Assembly: GCF_004681185.1 (NCBI RefSeq)
Contig: NZ_SRIF01000003.1
Location: 246,330-310,329 of the forward strand
DNA from: Haloarcula amylovorans
GTDB lineage: Archaea > Halobacteriota > Halobacteria > Halobacteriales > Haloarculaceae
Length of the DNA stretch: 64,000 nucleotides
Reading direction: 5' to 3'
In this document: positions 7,270-15,128 of the stretch, piece after piece
How the letters are laid out: each line of letters starts with the position of its first letter
Numbering within the stretch: the stretch's first letter is position 1
Made by a program: the position numbers and the translations under genes
Notes under the pieces: model-generated
What the model saw: the letters and a program-made list of their open reading frames with translations, nothing else
Databases searched by the model: none
Told to the model about the DNA's origin: nothing

Positions 7270-8826
7270 TCACTCGATGTTCGTAAACTCAAATCGGGCG
7301 CCGCCCGCAGCACTCTCAGTCACTGCATACTCCCAGCCGTACACCTCGGCAAATTCTCGGACGAATGTCAGTCCCAACCCTGTGCCGCCCTGCTCCGCTG
7401 TGGTCGTATAGCCCGGCTCAAGGACCTCTTCACGTTCCCCTGCAGGGATTCCACTGCCAGTATCAGCGATAAAGAAGCCATTCGGCAATTCCCCGACCTT
7501 GACAGTCACGTCTGCCCCACCGTGTTCAATAGCATTCTCGAACAAGTTTCGGAAGAAATGGCGGGCGAACGTCTCGTCTACCTCGAATACAAAGTCGCCC
7601 TCTACGGTGAGTGAGGCGTCAGTTGTTTCCAGTTCCTCCCACGTCTCTCGGACTGCAGCACGGAGTTGTACCTGCGTTGAGTCGCTGACCGCTCCACGTC
7701 CACGCGTCAACATCAACATCATGTCGACCATATTCTCGATGCGGTCGAATGCCTCTGTAATGTATTCCGCAATGGTTTCATCAGCGTCTGACAACCGTTG
7801 GGTGTATATTTGGCCGATAGCGACAGGATTTCGAAGTTCGTGCGCGAGCATAGTGGCGAACTGTTCGAGGCGTTCGTTTTGCTCTTCAAGGGTCTGCTCG
7901 CGCTCCTTTCGCTCGGTGATATCGAGCGAGGAACAGGTGAGCGCGACGATTTCCCCTGATTCATCGCGGAGCGGTTCGACGGCGAGGTCATATGACACCA
8001 TCCCGCTCGGTAACTCGTATGTCACTTCTTCCCGGACGGGTTCGCCGGTCGCCAGTGCTTTGCGCTTTGGAGCCATGATTTTCTCTGCTGGTTCTGGCGG
8101 GAGGAGATCGTCGTCACGTTTGCCAATGACCTCCATGTCCTCGAAGTCCTCATGGGGGCTTCCAATCCACGTATACCGGAGGTCGGTGTCCAACCGGAAC
8201 GCGACAATCGGCGCGTTCTGGAGTGCCACCCGGAAGTGTTCTTTTTCGGTACGGAGTTCCTGTTCGAGTCGTTTGCGTTTGGTGATATCCCGAAAATAGA
8301 CTGAGACGCCAGTTTCGGAGGGGTAGATAGCACTCTCAAACCACGCATCAACTGATTCGTAGTAGTCCTCTCTGCAGACTGACTCGACAGTCTCGACGGC
8401 ATCGCGGAGAGCTGTCTCGAAGTCATCTGTTAGGTCAATCTCATCATGAAGACGTGCACCGATGGCTGAGGAATTAAGGCCGAGCAGGGCACAGGCACGA
8501 TCGTTGATATACGTGAATCGGAACTGCTCGTCGAGTGCACAGAAGCCGTTCGAGATTCGATTGAGAGCCTTCGCCTGTTCGGACTCAGATTTGAACTCTT
8601 GCTGGTTAGGCGTAGCATCGTCTATCCACCAGATGCGGTTTCGCGCTCCGACCTTTTTGTCTTGGATAGCGCCTTGCTCGGCCAATTGTTCAAGTTTACT
8701 GTAGGCGGTGCGCTGAGTGGTCTCCAATTCTTCGGCGATTTCAGAGGTAGTTACGGGTTCCGACACTGATCCAGTTCGCTGGATGGCGGAGAGGGTATCA
8801 GAGAGGGTAACTCGATCGGAACTCAC
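7270..8826 (-). CDS. Soluble PAS-PAS sensor histidine kinase with N-terminal winged helix
   Basis: The protein has about 518 residues. The first 70 form a winged helix (TTSEIAEELETTQRTAYSKL). Two PAS domains follow at about 85-190 and 200-310, each ending in the typical coiled linker (YFRDITKRKRLEQEL and SLDITERKEREQTL). HisKA carries the phospho-accepting His of MLAHELRNP at about 329. HATPase_c shows the N box NLFENAIEHG, G1 DTGSGIP and G2 GGTGLGL. There is no membrane segment, so it senses an intracellular signal. The N-terminal wHTH is unusual and suggests direct DNA contact. The longest frame opens with TTG; a GTG at 8826 is the more likely start. No adjacent response regulator is present. 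Confidence 0.85.
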   Translation of the reverse strand: MSSDRVTLSDTLSAIQRTGSVSEPVTTSEIAEELETTQRTAYSKLEQLAEQGAIQDKKVGARNRIWWIDDATPNQQEFKSESEQAKALNRISNGFCALDEQFRFTYINDRACALLGLNSSAIGARLHDEIDLTDDFETALRDAVETVESVCREDYYESVDAWFESAIYPSETGVSVYFRDITKRKRLEQELRTEKEHFRVALQNAPIVAFRLDTDLRYTWIGSPHEDFEDMEVIGKRDDDLLPPEPAEKIMAPKRKALATGEPVREEVTYELPSGMVSYDLAVEPLRDESGEIVALTCSSLDITERKEREQTLEEQNERLEQFATMLAHELRNPVAIGQIYTQRLSDADETIAEYITEAFDRIENMVDMMLMLTRGRGAVSDSTQVQLRAAVRETWEELETTDASLTVEGDFVFEVDETFARHFFRNLFENAIEHGGADVTVKVGELPNGFFIADTGSGIPAGEREEVLEPGYTTTAEQGGTGLGLTFVREFAEVYGWEYAVTESAAGGARFEFTNIE

Positions 8827-8985
8827 TGGAATCAATAGTAGGGAGCTGTATTTAAATTCACTCCTCCGATGGGTAGACGAGAAATCAGATATGGCGCGAA
8901 TGCTTCAACCGAACTCTCTACTTAAACTACCGTATGATTGAGAGACAGGTCTTCACCACTCACACATGACCAAAGAGATGCACCT

Positions 8986-9792
8986 ATGCAGACAGTCACG
9001 TCAGCAGATGGGACCAGTATCGCATTCGAACGACATGGAGCGGGACCGCCACTACTACTCCTCCATGGTGGCTCCTCCCCCCAGTATTGGAAGCCGATAG
9101 TTCCTCGATTCGCCAAAGACTATACCGTCATCGTTCCCCATCGACGGGGCGTCGGGGAAAGTGGCGATGCTGCAGAGTATAGCCTTGCCCGTGGGGTCGA
9201 GGACGTTCGTGCAGTTATCGATGCCGTCAATGGAACCCCGGTGCTGTTCGGGCACTCGTTCGGCGGCCTGTTGGCGATTGAGACCGCCCGAACAGCACCA
9301 GTCGAGAAACTCATCGTGTACGAACCGGCAGTCCTCGTCGGCGAGTACAGAGAACGAGCCGATCTCGCGTCGCAAATGCAGACGCAAATCGATAACGGAG
9401 ACCGCCGACAGGCCATGAAATTCTACATCCGCGAGGTTATGCACGGTGGCGACATCGAGGATCTCGACGGGTGGCTCGCCGAATGGCCGCCCTGGCCCGA
9501 CATCGTCGCTCTGACCGAAAACATCGCGCGGATCAACCGCGCCATCGAACAGTACCGGCTCCCCGAGTCACTAGATATCGACGCGCCAGCACTCCTGCTG
9601 GCCGGAACCGAGGGACCGCCCCACCTCCGAGATGGCATCCGTGCGGTTGATGAAGCCCTCTCGGACAGTCAGTTCCTCGAGTTCGAGGGCGTCGGTCACG
9701 GCGGGCCGACAGAAGCACCTGATCGCGTCACATCCGAGGTTCACACCTTTATCGACGAGAAGAAAACCACAGTACCGGAGGGTAGCGAGTGA
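8986..9792 (+). CDS. Alpha/beta-hydrolase
   Basis: A 268-residue hydrolase. The oxyanion-hole region PPLLLLHGGSS, the nucleophile elbow GHSFGG (catalytic Ser), the acid loop LLLAGTEGPPHL and the late His in GVGHGGPTEAP give the full Ser-Asp/Glu-His layout. The cap segment (about 130-200) is rich in Arg, Trp and Met. The substrate is unknown; small esters, lactones or enol-lactones fit. ATG at 8986 is preferred over the upstream in-frame start because MQTVTSADGTSIAFERHG aligns with the usual start of this family. Its last codons directly abut a TnpB remnant on the other strand, so the C-terminal tail may have been altered by that insertion. Confidence 0.85.
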   Translation: MQTVTSADGTSIAFERHGAGPPLLLLHGGSSPQYWKPIVPRFAKDYTVIVPHRRGVGESGDAAEYSLARGVEDVRAVIDAVNGTPVLFGHSFGGLLAIETARTAPVEKLIVYEPAVLVGEYRERADLASQMQTQIDNGDRRQAMKFYIREVMHGGDIEDLDGWLAEWPPWPDIVALTENIARINRAIEQYRLPESLDIDAPALLLAGTEGPPHLRDGIRAVDEALSDSQFLEFEGVGHGGPTEAPDRVTSEVHTFIDEKKTTVPEGSE

Positions 9793-9793
9793 A

Positions 9794-9964
9794 CTACCCT
9801 ACCCTATCGTTCACGGCTGACGCCGTTCGCTCCTTGAGGGTAGAGCTTCCTGCTTCCACGACGCGCTTTGCAGATACCCGCGTGTCCACAGGGAGCGCAG
9901 TCTCCACAGGCGTTCCTTCGGAGTGAACCACTCCTACATCTTCGAGACCGCGAGAAAGAATGTC
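9794..9964 (-). mobile_element. TnpB (IS1341/IS605-type) C-terminal remnant
   Basis: On the minus strand the frame reads DILSRGLEDVGVVHSEGTP, then VETALPVDTRVSAKRVVEAG, then SSTLKERTASA, and stops at 9794. This is the characteristic tail of haloarchaeal TnpB proteins. Nothing upstream encodes the RuvC-like or zinc-ribbon core, so only the last about 57 codons remain. The stop lies 2 bases from the end of the hydrolase gene on the opposite strand. It is a scar of an old IS insertion. Confidence 0.8.
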
Positions 9965-10142
9965 CGATATGCTGTTGTGCTCATACTATCTAGAAAATAT
10001 CATATCAGATACGCCTAACGAGGAACAAGAACGGGCCGTCACGAACGAGGAGTTAACAGTGTTTATCTACCACCCGTAAAAATGAATACTGTTTGATTGG
10101 TCAATCATAACGAATATCCCCCACCCACGAGTGGGCTTACGT
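9965..10142. promoter_or_regulatory. Thiolase upstream region with TGATTG-GT-CAATCA inverted repeat (10094-10107)
   Basis: The two 6-base arms TGATTG and CAATCA are exact complements with a 2-base spacer, about 35 bases before the thiolase ATG. Operators of TetR-type acyl-CoA-responsive regulators often have this general shape. No TetR gene lies in the window, so this is inference. The rest of the segment is uncharacterised and follows the TnpB scar. Confidence 0.4.
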
Positions 10143-11294
10143 ATGGAAGTCGCAGTAATCGGCGCGTCGATGACGAAGTTCGGGCAGCGTGACGCCTGGA
10201 TTCAGGGGCTCCTCTCGCAGGCAGGCGAGGAGTGTCTGGACGACGCCAACGTGACTCCGAAGGAGATAGAGCACCTGTATGTCTCGAACATGGCGAGCGG
10301 CGAGTTCGAGGGCCAGACGGGCGTGATGAACATGCTGGCTCATGACCTCGGGGTCCTGCCGGCGTACGCCGAACGCGTCGATCAAACCTCTTCGTCAGGC
10401 GGTGCGGGCATCTACGAGGCGTGGCAATCGGTTGCCTCCGGAGCCAGCGAGATGACGCTGCTGGTCGGCGGCGAGAAGATGACCCACAAGACCACCGGCG
10501 AGGCGACAGACATCCTCGCCTCCTGTACCCACCCCGAGGAGTACAAACATGGCATCACCCTGCCCTCGTTCGCCGGGCTGACCGCCCGAAACTACCTCGA
10601 ACGGTTCGACGCGCCGCGGGAGTCGCTGGCCCGCGTCGCCGTGAAGAACCACAAGAACGGCGTGGATAACCCGAAGGCGCAGTTCCAAAAGGAGATCACC
10701 GTGGAGACGGCACTCAACTCACCTATCATCGCCGACCCGCTTCGGCTGTACGACTTCTGTCCGATCACGGACGGGAGCGCCGCGATGCTGTTCACGACGG
10801 AGGAGCGAGCAAAGGAGCTCACCGACGAATATGCAATTGTCTCGGGCATCGGCGGCGCGACGGATACCCATGTCGTCCACGAACGCGACGACCCCACCAT
10901 CATGGGCGGCGTCGTCGAGTCGAGCAAGCAGGCCTACGAGATGGCTGACCTCGGCCCGGAGGACTTAGACGTGGCCGAACTCCACGACATGTTCACCATC
11001 CTCGAATTCCTCCAGCTGGAGGGTATCGGGGTCGCGGAACAGGGGACCGCGTGGGAGATGGCGATGGACGGCGAGACGGCAAAAGACGGCGAGTTGCCCA
11101 TCAACACCTCGGGCGGCCTGAAGTCCAAGGGCCACCCGCTGGGTGCCAGCGGCGTCGCTCAAGGTGTCGAGATATACGAACAGCTGGTCGGCGAGGCCGG
11201 CCCGCGACAGGTCGAAGCCGACACCGCGCTGGCGTGTAACGTCGGTGGGTTCGGCAACTGTATCATTACCACCATCATGGAGGCCGCACAATGA
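10143..11294 (+). CDS. Thiolase-family acyl-CoA C-acyltransferase, archaeal DUF35-partnered type
   Basis: A 383-residue thiolase fold. The acid/base elements are present: His281 in AELHDMF, His331 in GHPLGASG and Cys365 in ACNVGGFGN. The usual N-terminal nucleophile Cys is absent: residues 83-87 read SSSGG where bacterial thiolases have CxSG. Haloarchaeal two-subunit beta-ketothiolases are reported to use Ser in this position, so the enzyme may still be active. The start at 10143 (MEVAVIGASMTKFG) is typical; four upstream in-frame codons are ignored. It overlaps the next gene by ATGA, forming a thiolase/OB-fold operon. Likely roles are acetoacetyl-CoA or beta-ketoacyl-CoA formation or cleavage. 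Confidence 0.9.
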   Translation: MEVAVIGASMTKFGQRDAWIQGLLSQAGEECLDDANVTPKEIEHLYVSNMASGEFEGQTGVMNMLAHDLGVLPAYAERVDQTSSSGGAGIYEAWQSVASGASEMTLLVGGEKMTHKTTGEATDILASCTHPEEYKHGITLPSFAGLTARNYLERFDAPRESLARVAVKNHKNGVDNPKAQFQKEITVETALNSPIIADPLRLYDFCPITDGSAAMLFTTEERAKELTDEYAIVSGIGGATDTHVVHERDDPTIMGGVVESSKQAYEMADLGPEDLDVAELHDMFTILEFLQLEGIGVAEQGTAWEMAMDGETAKDGELPINTSGGLKSKGHPLGASGVAQGVEIYEQLVGEAGPRQVEADTALACNVGGFGNCIITTIMEAAQ

Positions 11295-11659
11295 CCCTGG
11301 TTGCAGGCGAATGCCCGAACGGCCATATTTCGTATCCCACTCACCCGCGCTGTCCGGAGTGTGGTGACCCACAAGCGGAGACACATGACCTCTCCGAACA
11401 AACCGCAGAGGTCGTGACGTGGACGAAGTCGACCGCGACGCCGCCGGGCGTCCGACAGCCAAATACGCTCGCTATCGTCGAGTTCGACGTAGACGGCGAG
11501 GCAGTTCGAGCACTTGGACAGGTGACCACCGAAGACGTCGAGACAGGCGACGAAATCGAACCCGTCTACATCGAGGAGTTGCGCGACCCCGAGGTCGGCC
11601 TCAAGAGCGAGAATCCCGAGAGCCAGGAGTGGGGTGGCTACCGCTGGGACCCAGTGTAG
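11291..11659 (+). CDS. DUF35 zinc-ribbon/OB-fold partner of thiolase
   Basis: A 122-residue protein with an N-terminal zinc ribbon (Cys8 in GECPNGH, Cys21-x2-Cys24 in CPECG) and a C-terminal OB-fold (about residues 40-110, with VVTWTKSTATPPG and LAIVEFDVDGE). In archaea such DUF35 proteins bridge thiolase and HMG-CoA synthase or serve as the beta subunit of two-part ketothiolases. The ATGA overlap with the thiolase gene supports an obligate partnership here. No HMG-CoA synthase gene is present next to it, so the two-subunit ketothiolase model fits better. Confidence 0.9.
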   Translation: MTLVAGECPNGHISYPTHPRCPECGDPQAETHDLSEQTAEVVTWTKSTATPPGVRQPNTLAIVEFDVDGEAVRALGQVTTEDVETGDEIEPVYIEELRDPEVGLKSENPESQEWGGYRWDPV

Positions 11660-11817
11660 CGACGATAAACATCGCTTGATGGAAATACACTGACTGAATG
11701 ACGAGATGCTAAACTAGGCAGTGCCAGCTCTGTTGAAATTCTCAGTACCTGGCAGAATTTGCGTGCTGAATAGAGAGAATAGCGTCAGCACACAAGAGAA
11801 CCGTCTCAGAGACGACA

Positions 11818-11921
11818 TCACCGACTTCGACTTCGATTTATTTCGGCGGGTCCCGTGTTCTTGAACGCGTGTTCCGTATCCGGTGGGATGACGATTTTCT
11901 CGCCAGCTGTGACCGTCGACC
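11818..11921 (-). pseudogene. Cupin-domain fragment (minus strand)
   Basis: On the minus strand the frame encodes STVTAGEKIVIPPDTEHAFKNTGPAEI, which has the ordinary second half of a cupin barrel (G-x5-P-x4-H-x3-N). It lacks the first cupin motif and ends in a basic nonsense tail. It lies head-to-head with a second cupin fragment on the plus strand. It is a remnant. Confidence 0.55.
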
Positions 11922-12149
11922 AGTGGATTGCCGATCTTGACCCCCCGCGAACACGGGTGGCGAGTATCACAGCGCATTCTATCTGAGCGCTGGCGAGGGA
12001 ACGTCGGAACACTATCACGTCGAGTACGAGGAGACCTTCGAGGTCCTTTCGGGCGAACTGACGGTCGTCGAGGGCACTCCCCGCCGTGTTTCAGCAGGGA
12101 AATCATACACTGTCCCGGCCGGGACGGTTCACAAACCGCGCTACGATGA
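11922..12149 (+). pseudogene. Cupin-domain fragment (plus strand)
   Basis: The plus-strand frame reads TGGEYHSAFYLSAGEGTSEH, then YHVEYEETFEVLSGELTVVE, then VSAGKSYTVPAGTVHKPRY. The metal motif 1 (H-x-H with Glu) and motif 2 (P-x4-H) are both present. There is no in-frame start codon, and the frame is lost after about 12150, so both ends of the parent gene are missing. Together with the minus-strand fragment it shows that this stretch has been rearranged. The bases between 11660 and 11818 hold no gene. Confidence 0.55.
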
Positions 12150-12206
12150 ACTACTGCTTCGCTCGCTCCCCAACCATTATCACGCAACACACGAAGTATG
12201 AATTGT

Positions 12207-12791
12207 ATGTCGAAAGCTGCCGGCGATCCCGAACGAGCCGTCAATGGCCTTCTGTCGGTCGCTCAGCTCTTAGAAGAGCCACGGCTGGCCCGCCTCTATA
12301 CATATGTCCTCCGTGAAGGCGAAGTTACCATCGACGACATCGCTGACACGCTGGAGATGCCACGGACGACCGCGTATTCAGATACAGGGACACTTGTCGA
12401 GCTCGGGGTGCTGACGCGAGATGAAGCGCAGAAGACACACACGTATGCAGCGGTTCCAATTACCCTCACCGCCACCCTCGATGGGAGCGAATACACGGTG
12501 ACCCCGACCCTGATCGAAGCGTTTGGCCGCTCGCCCCGAGATCAGGATCTTACGCTTCTGCTTGAAAAGCACGGGCTCGGAAAACTGGCGGCCACACTCA
12601 CGTACGCAGTTCCGTACGCCGAAGGAGTGATGTCGGAACGGGTAGCTGCTCGAGAACTCGATCTTCAGCACGCCTTCGCCATTGCTGTGTTGCAAGCCCT
12701 CCGGGAGGTCGTGCTCGATATGCAGACGGTCGATCCGTACTTCGATGATATTCAGAGCGCTCGTGAGAGAGCGCCTGAAGACGAGGATTGA
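12207..12791 (+). CDS. Winged-helix regulator, likely partner of the downstream PIN-like protein
   Basis: The protein has about 194 residues. The N-terminal third is a clear winged helix (SVAQLLEEPRLARLYTYVLR, then VTIDDIADTLEMPRTTAYSD as recognition helix, ELGVLTRDEAQKTHTYAAVP as wing). The C-terminal two thirds are helical, without known catalytic residues. The next gene starts 12 bases after its stop and encodes a PIN-like protein. This arrangement of a wHTH followed by a PIN gene is common in haloarchaea and resembles an antitoxin-toxin pair. Two starts are possible (12198 or 12207); the second begins MSKAAGDPERAVNG. Confidence 0.75.
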   Translation: MSKAAGDPERAVNGLLSVAQLLEEPRLARLYTYVLREGEVTIDDIADTLEMPRTTAYSDTGTLVELGVLTRDEAQKTHTYAAVPITLTATLDGSEYTVTPTLIEAFGRSPRDQDLTLLLEKHGLGKLAATLTYAVPYAEGVMSERVAARELDLQHAFAIAVLQALREVVLDMQTVDPYFDDIQSARERAPEDED

Positions 12792-12803
12792 CGGGCAGCA
12801 GCG

Positions 12804-13334
12804 ATGAGTGAGTCCTTCGATCCGAGAGCGGCGGATATCGTCTGGATTGCGGACACTGGGTTGTTTGTCGCCTGCGGCCGCCAGCAGAACAACAAATACA
12901 CCGCACTCAAGCGGTTCGCCCAGCGGAACGACCTTTCGTTTGTGATCCCACAGCGCGTGTATGACGAGCTCGGTGGTGCTCCTGACCGGAGTACGCCAGG
13001 TCAAACCCCAATTAACAGCGCAATCGATGCAGGCTGGGTGACGGTGGCCGAGGAACCGGACTACACGAACAGTGCTGTTTCGCAGGTGATGGATGACGTA
13101 CGGACGTTCATCGCGCAGTCGTCGAACCGACGGGAAGATCAGATCGAGAAGGCAGATACCGCACTCGCTGCCGTTGCGGCAAAACGTCTCGACGCGGGTG
13201 ACGTGGAGTGTGCATGCGTCGTGACAACCGATATCGATGCTGGCGAGGGAATTGTCTCTGCGCTCTCAAACAACGGATTCGACAGTCGTGTTCAGTTCAA
13301 AAATGGATTCGAGTTAATCGAGCAGATTACCTGA
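12804..13334 (+). CDS. PIN-like domain protein (putative RNase toxin or toxin-derived)
   Basis: A 176-residue protein. The first acidic motif WIADTGLFVACG (Asp near residue 17) and the strand FVIPQRVYDELGG match the beginning of a PIN fold. Later acidic residues lie in EDQIEKADTALAAVAAK (about 112-128) and CVVTTDIDAGEGIV (about 142-155), in the order expected for PIN active-site acids. By family it would cleave RNA. It sits 12 bases behind a winged-helix gene, which is probably its antitoxin and autoregulator. I did not see the strict D-E-D-D spacing, so a divergent or regulatory role is possible. Confidence 0.7.
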   Translation: MSESFDPRAADIVWIADTGLFVACGRQQNNKYTALKRFAQRNDLSFVIPQRVYDELGGAPDRSTPGQTPINSAIDAGWVTVAEEPDYTNSAVSQVMDDVRTFIAQSSNRREDQIEKADTALAAVAAKRLDAGDVECACVVTTDIDAGEGIVSALSNNGFDSRVQFKNGFELIEQIT

Positions 13335-13394
13335 GGCAGAGTACTGCGAGAGACTACCCGAGACCCCCTCTTGCGTTCGGTATGGGATTGTAAT

Positions 13395-13565
13395 CTACTC
13401 CTCACTTCCAGTCTTGCTAAGCTCGGCAGTGATGTGATTAAGCTGGGTATTGACGTCCGCTTGAATCTCCGAGAGCAGGTCGTCGGTATCTTGCGCGGTC
13501 CCCTTGATGTCCGTACATTTGGTTCGAACCGTTTGGAACCGATCGATCCCGAAAGCGAGTGCGGG
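13395..13565 (-). CDS. Short open frame behind zinc-ribbon copy B, possible gene remnant
   Basis: Directly after the TGA of zinc-ribbon copy B, and in the same frame, the minus strand stays open to a stop at 13395. It reads AFGIDRFQTVRTKCTDIKG, then DTDDLLSEIQADVNTQLNHI, then TAELSKTGSEE. The composition (acidic, heptad-like) is that of a real haloarchaeal C-terminus. There is no start codon, and the sequence is not repeated behind copy A. It may be the end of an interrupted gene, or be reached only by readthrough. Confidence 0.35.
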   Translation of the reverse strand, partial: PALAFGIDRFQTVRTKCTDIKGTAQDTDDLLSEIQADVNTQLNHITAELSKTGSEE

Positions 13566-13694
13566 TCACCACTCCTCTCGTGGTGGCAGTTCGGCACCAC
13601 AGTACCGGCAGAACCGCATCGGCGCACGCGGCGTTTCCCGTCCTGTATCGTACGAAAACTCACGGTCACACTCCGTACATGCTGTCTTTGCCAT
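13566..13694 (-). CDS. Small zinc-ribbon protein, copy B (42 residues)
   Basis: ATG at 13694 to TGA at 13566 encodes 42 residues beginning MAKTACTECDREFSYDTGRE. Cys6/Cys9 and Cys29/Cys32 (MRFCRYCGAELPPREEW) form a zinc site. It differs from copy A at two or three residues (A/T, D/E and G/D around positions 7-10), while the DNA differs at more sites, many of them third positions. About 100 bases of upstream flank are also shared. The two copies appear to be a duplicated gene maintained in a functional state. Confidence 0.75.
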   Translation of the reverse strand: MAKTACTECDREFSYDTGRETPRAPMRFCRYCGAELPPREEW

Positions 13695-14268
13695 TGGTGT
13701 CTTCGGTAGCCGGTGTCGCACTGCTGGCTATACTGCACCTACACCCGGAAGTGTGGTAAAGATACGCATGCTCTCGATGAAAGTGGCAGTAACCAGTTCA
13801 CCGTCAGGAATTGCTGGTAGAAGTCGTGTGACCAGCCAGCAGAAACCCGTGGAGAGCCATCGCTATCACTCACGAGTCGACCCAGTGTCCACTACACCGC
13901 TCCAAGCCACCGGCCTACACCATCATATCATCGACGAGCACAGAATACACAGTTTTCCACAGCACTCGCCTGTGCGTCTTGCGGTGAGTTGCCACCAGCG
14001 ACAGCGATAATCCACACACGTTGACACCCTCCCCACCGAACAGGACACAAACCGTCCAATCACGGCCGTCACAACGGCACATTCGGACCGCTCATCGAGT
14101 CCAGTCTCACTGTGTGACTCGGCGATTCTCTCGTGAGAGTGTACTGGTGGACACCCATCGCAGCGGCCACAGGGACGGAGCGAGTCAAGCGGAGTGTGCA
14201 GACAACGGAGTATGCAGCACTGATGCTGTGATGGCCAGCTAAGTCTGTGGAGGCAGCATGGATGTGCA
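13695..14268. other. Gene-poor stretch between zinc-ribbon copy B and the YkvA gene
   Basis: The first about 120 bases repeat the flank of copy A. From about 13820 to 14268 no frame shows credible protein composition on either strand. The segment has G/C-rich haloarchaeal character with many ACAC/CACA runs, and I see no strong hairpin or promoter. It may be decayed coding DNA. Confidence 0.4.
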
Positions 14269-14649
14269 ATGGCGTTCGACTCGTGGAAGAACCGTGCAAA
14301 AGAGTTGGAAACAGAGGTCTATGCCCTGTATCTGGCCTTTGGTGATAGCCGAACGCCGTTAATAGCGAAGGTCATAATCGCGCTGATCATCGCCTACGCT
14401 GTCAGCCCAATCGATCCGATTCCAGATTTCATTCCGGGCATAGGTTATCTTGACGAGTTAGTTGTGCTTCCTGTCGGCGTAACGATCGCCCTGTGGCTCA
14501 TCCCAGACGAGCTCATGGATGAGTGCCGGGCACAGGCTGACGAGGAGGTCGACGTCGGACGTGCCCGGTGGATCATGGCTGGCCTCGTACTCTTGACCTG
14601 GCTCGTACTTGGTATGCTCGTAATTCGCACCACCACAAACTGGATCTAG
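14269..14649 (+). CDS. YkvA-family (DUF1232) small membrane protein
   Basis: A 126-residue protein with the DUF1232 hallmark YAVSPIDPIPDFIPGIGYLD (residues about 43-62) and the following DELVVLPVGVTIALWLIPDE. A first hydrophobic segment precedes it (about 32-50). An extra C-terminal transmembrane helix (about 102-122) is anchored by RARW at its start. The family occurs in bacteria and archaea and its biochemical role is unknown. It lies alone, about 120 bases before the DUF5797-like gene with its leader repeat. Confidence 0.8.
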   Translation: MAFDSWKNRAKELETEVYALYLAFGDSRTPLIAKVIIALIIAYAVSPIDPIPDFIPGIGYLDELVVLPVGVTIALWLIPDELMDECRAQADEEVDVGRARWIMAGLVLLTWLVLGMLVIRTTTNWI

Positions 14650-14684
14650 CGAAGGATAGGAGTCCGCACAAGCCCCCGATCAGT

Positions 14685-14770
14685 GACAGGGGGTAGCGTA
14701 ACAACACCTTGCCCGGTACATTAATCATGATCACAACCTGGGTCAAGAAACCACCCGTTCAACCGATATG
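14685..14770 (+). repeat. Conserved leader repeat, copy B (86 nt)
   Basis: Nearly identical to 5595-5681. It contains a short frame from ATG 14727 that encodes MITTWVKKPPVQPI and stops at 14771, overlapping the ATG of the next gene (14768) as ATGA. The differences from copy A are one base gap upstream of the ATG and two substitutions at codons 2 and 3, one synonymous. The downstream genes at the two sites are unrelated. Confidence 0.75.
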
Positions 14771-15049
14771 ATGGTTCCATGTGTTCGCAGCGATGTGGTG
14801 GTAGCCACCAGCGGAGACAAAGAGCGCCGCAGTTCCGAACTCCCACCAGAAGATCTCGCCCGGCTCAGCGATATTGTCACGATGCAACCGACCAGCAATG
14901 GAGAGTTAGCGTCTCGATGGAATCTTGACTCTGGCAAGGACGTTCACCGGTATCTGACCACAACCCTCAAGGAGTTCTTCTATCGGGACGAAACCGTCCG
15001 TATTCGAGCGACCAAAGGGGCCGAAGAGTTAGTCGCATCGAGCTCATAA
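14768..15049 (+). CDS. DUF5797-like haloarchaeal protein
   Basis: A 93-residue soluble protein. The region from about residue 33 (LARLSDIVTMQPTSNGELAS, RWNLDSGKDVHRYLTTTLKE, FFYRDETVRIRATKGAEELV) matches my memory of DUF5797, whose members read like a compact winged helix with a conserved Q-P-T-x-N and V-H-x-Y-L. Its function is unknown. The first about 25 residues, encoded immediately after the leader repeat, are Val/Ser-rich and do not look like the family, so the repeat may have replaced the original 5' end. A start at a later Met or Leu codon is possible. Confidence 0.6.
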   Translation: MMVPCVRSDVVVATSGDKERRSSELPPEDLARLSDIVTMQPTSNGELASRWNLDSGKDVHRYLTTTLKEFFYRDETVRIRATKGAEELVASSS

Positions 15050-15128
15050 TCAGTAGCCGCTCAATAGACCTACGATCTGCAGCCGGGGGAATAACTGTCT
15101 TCTGTGGACTAGCGAATGAGCTCGGATG

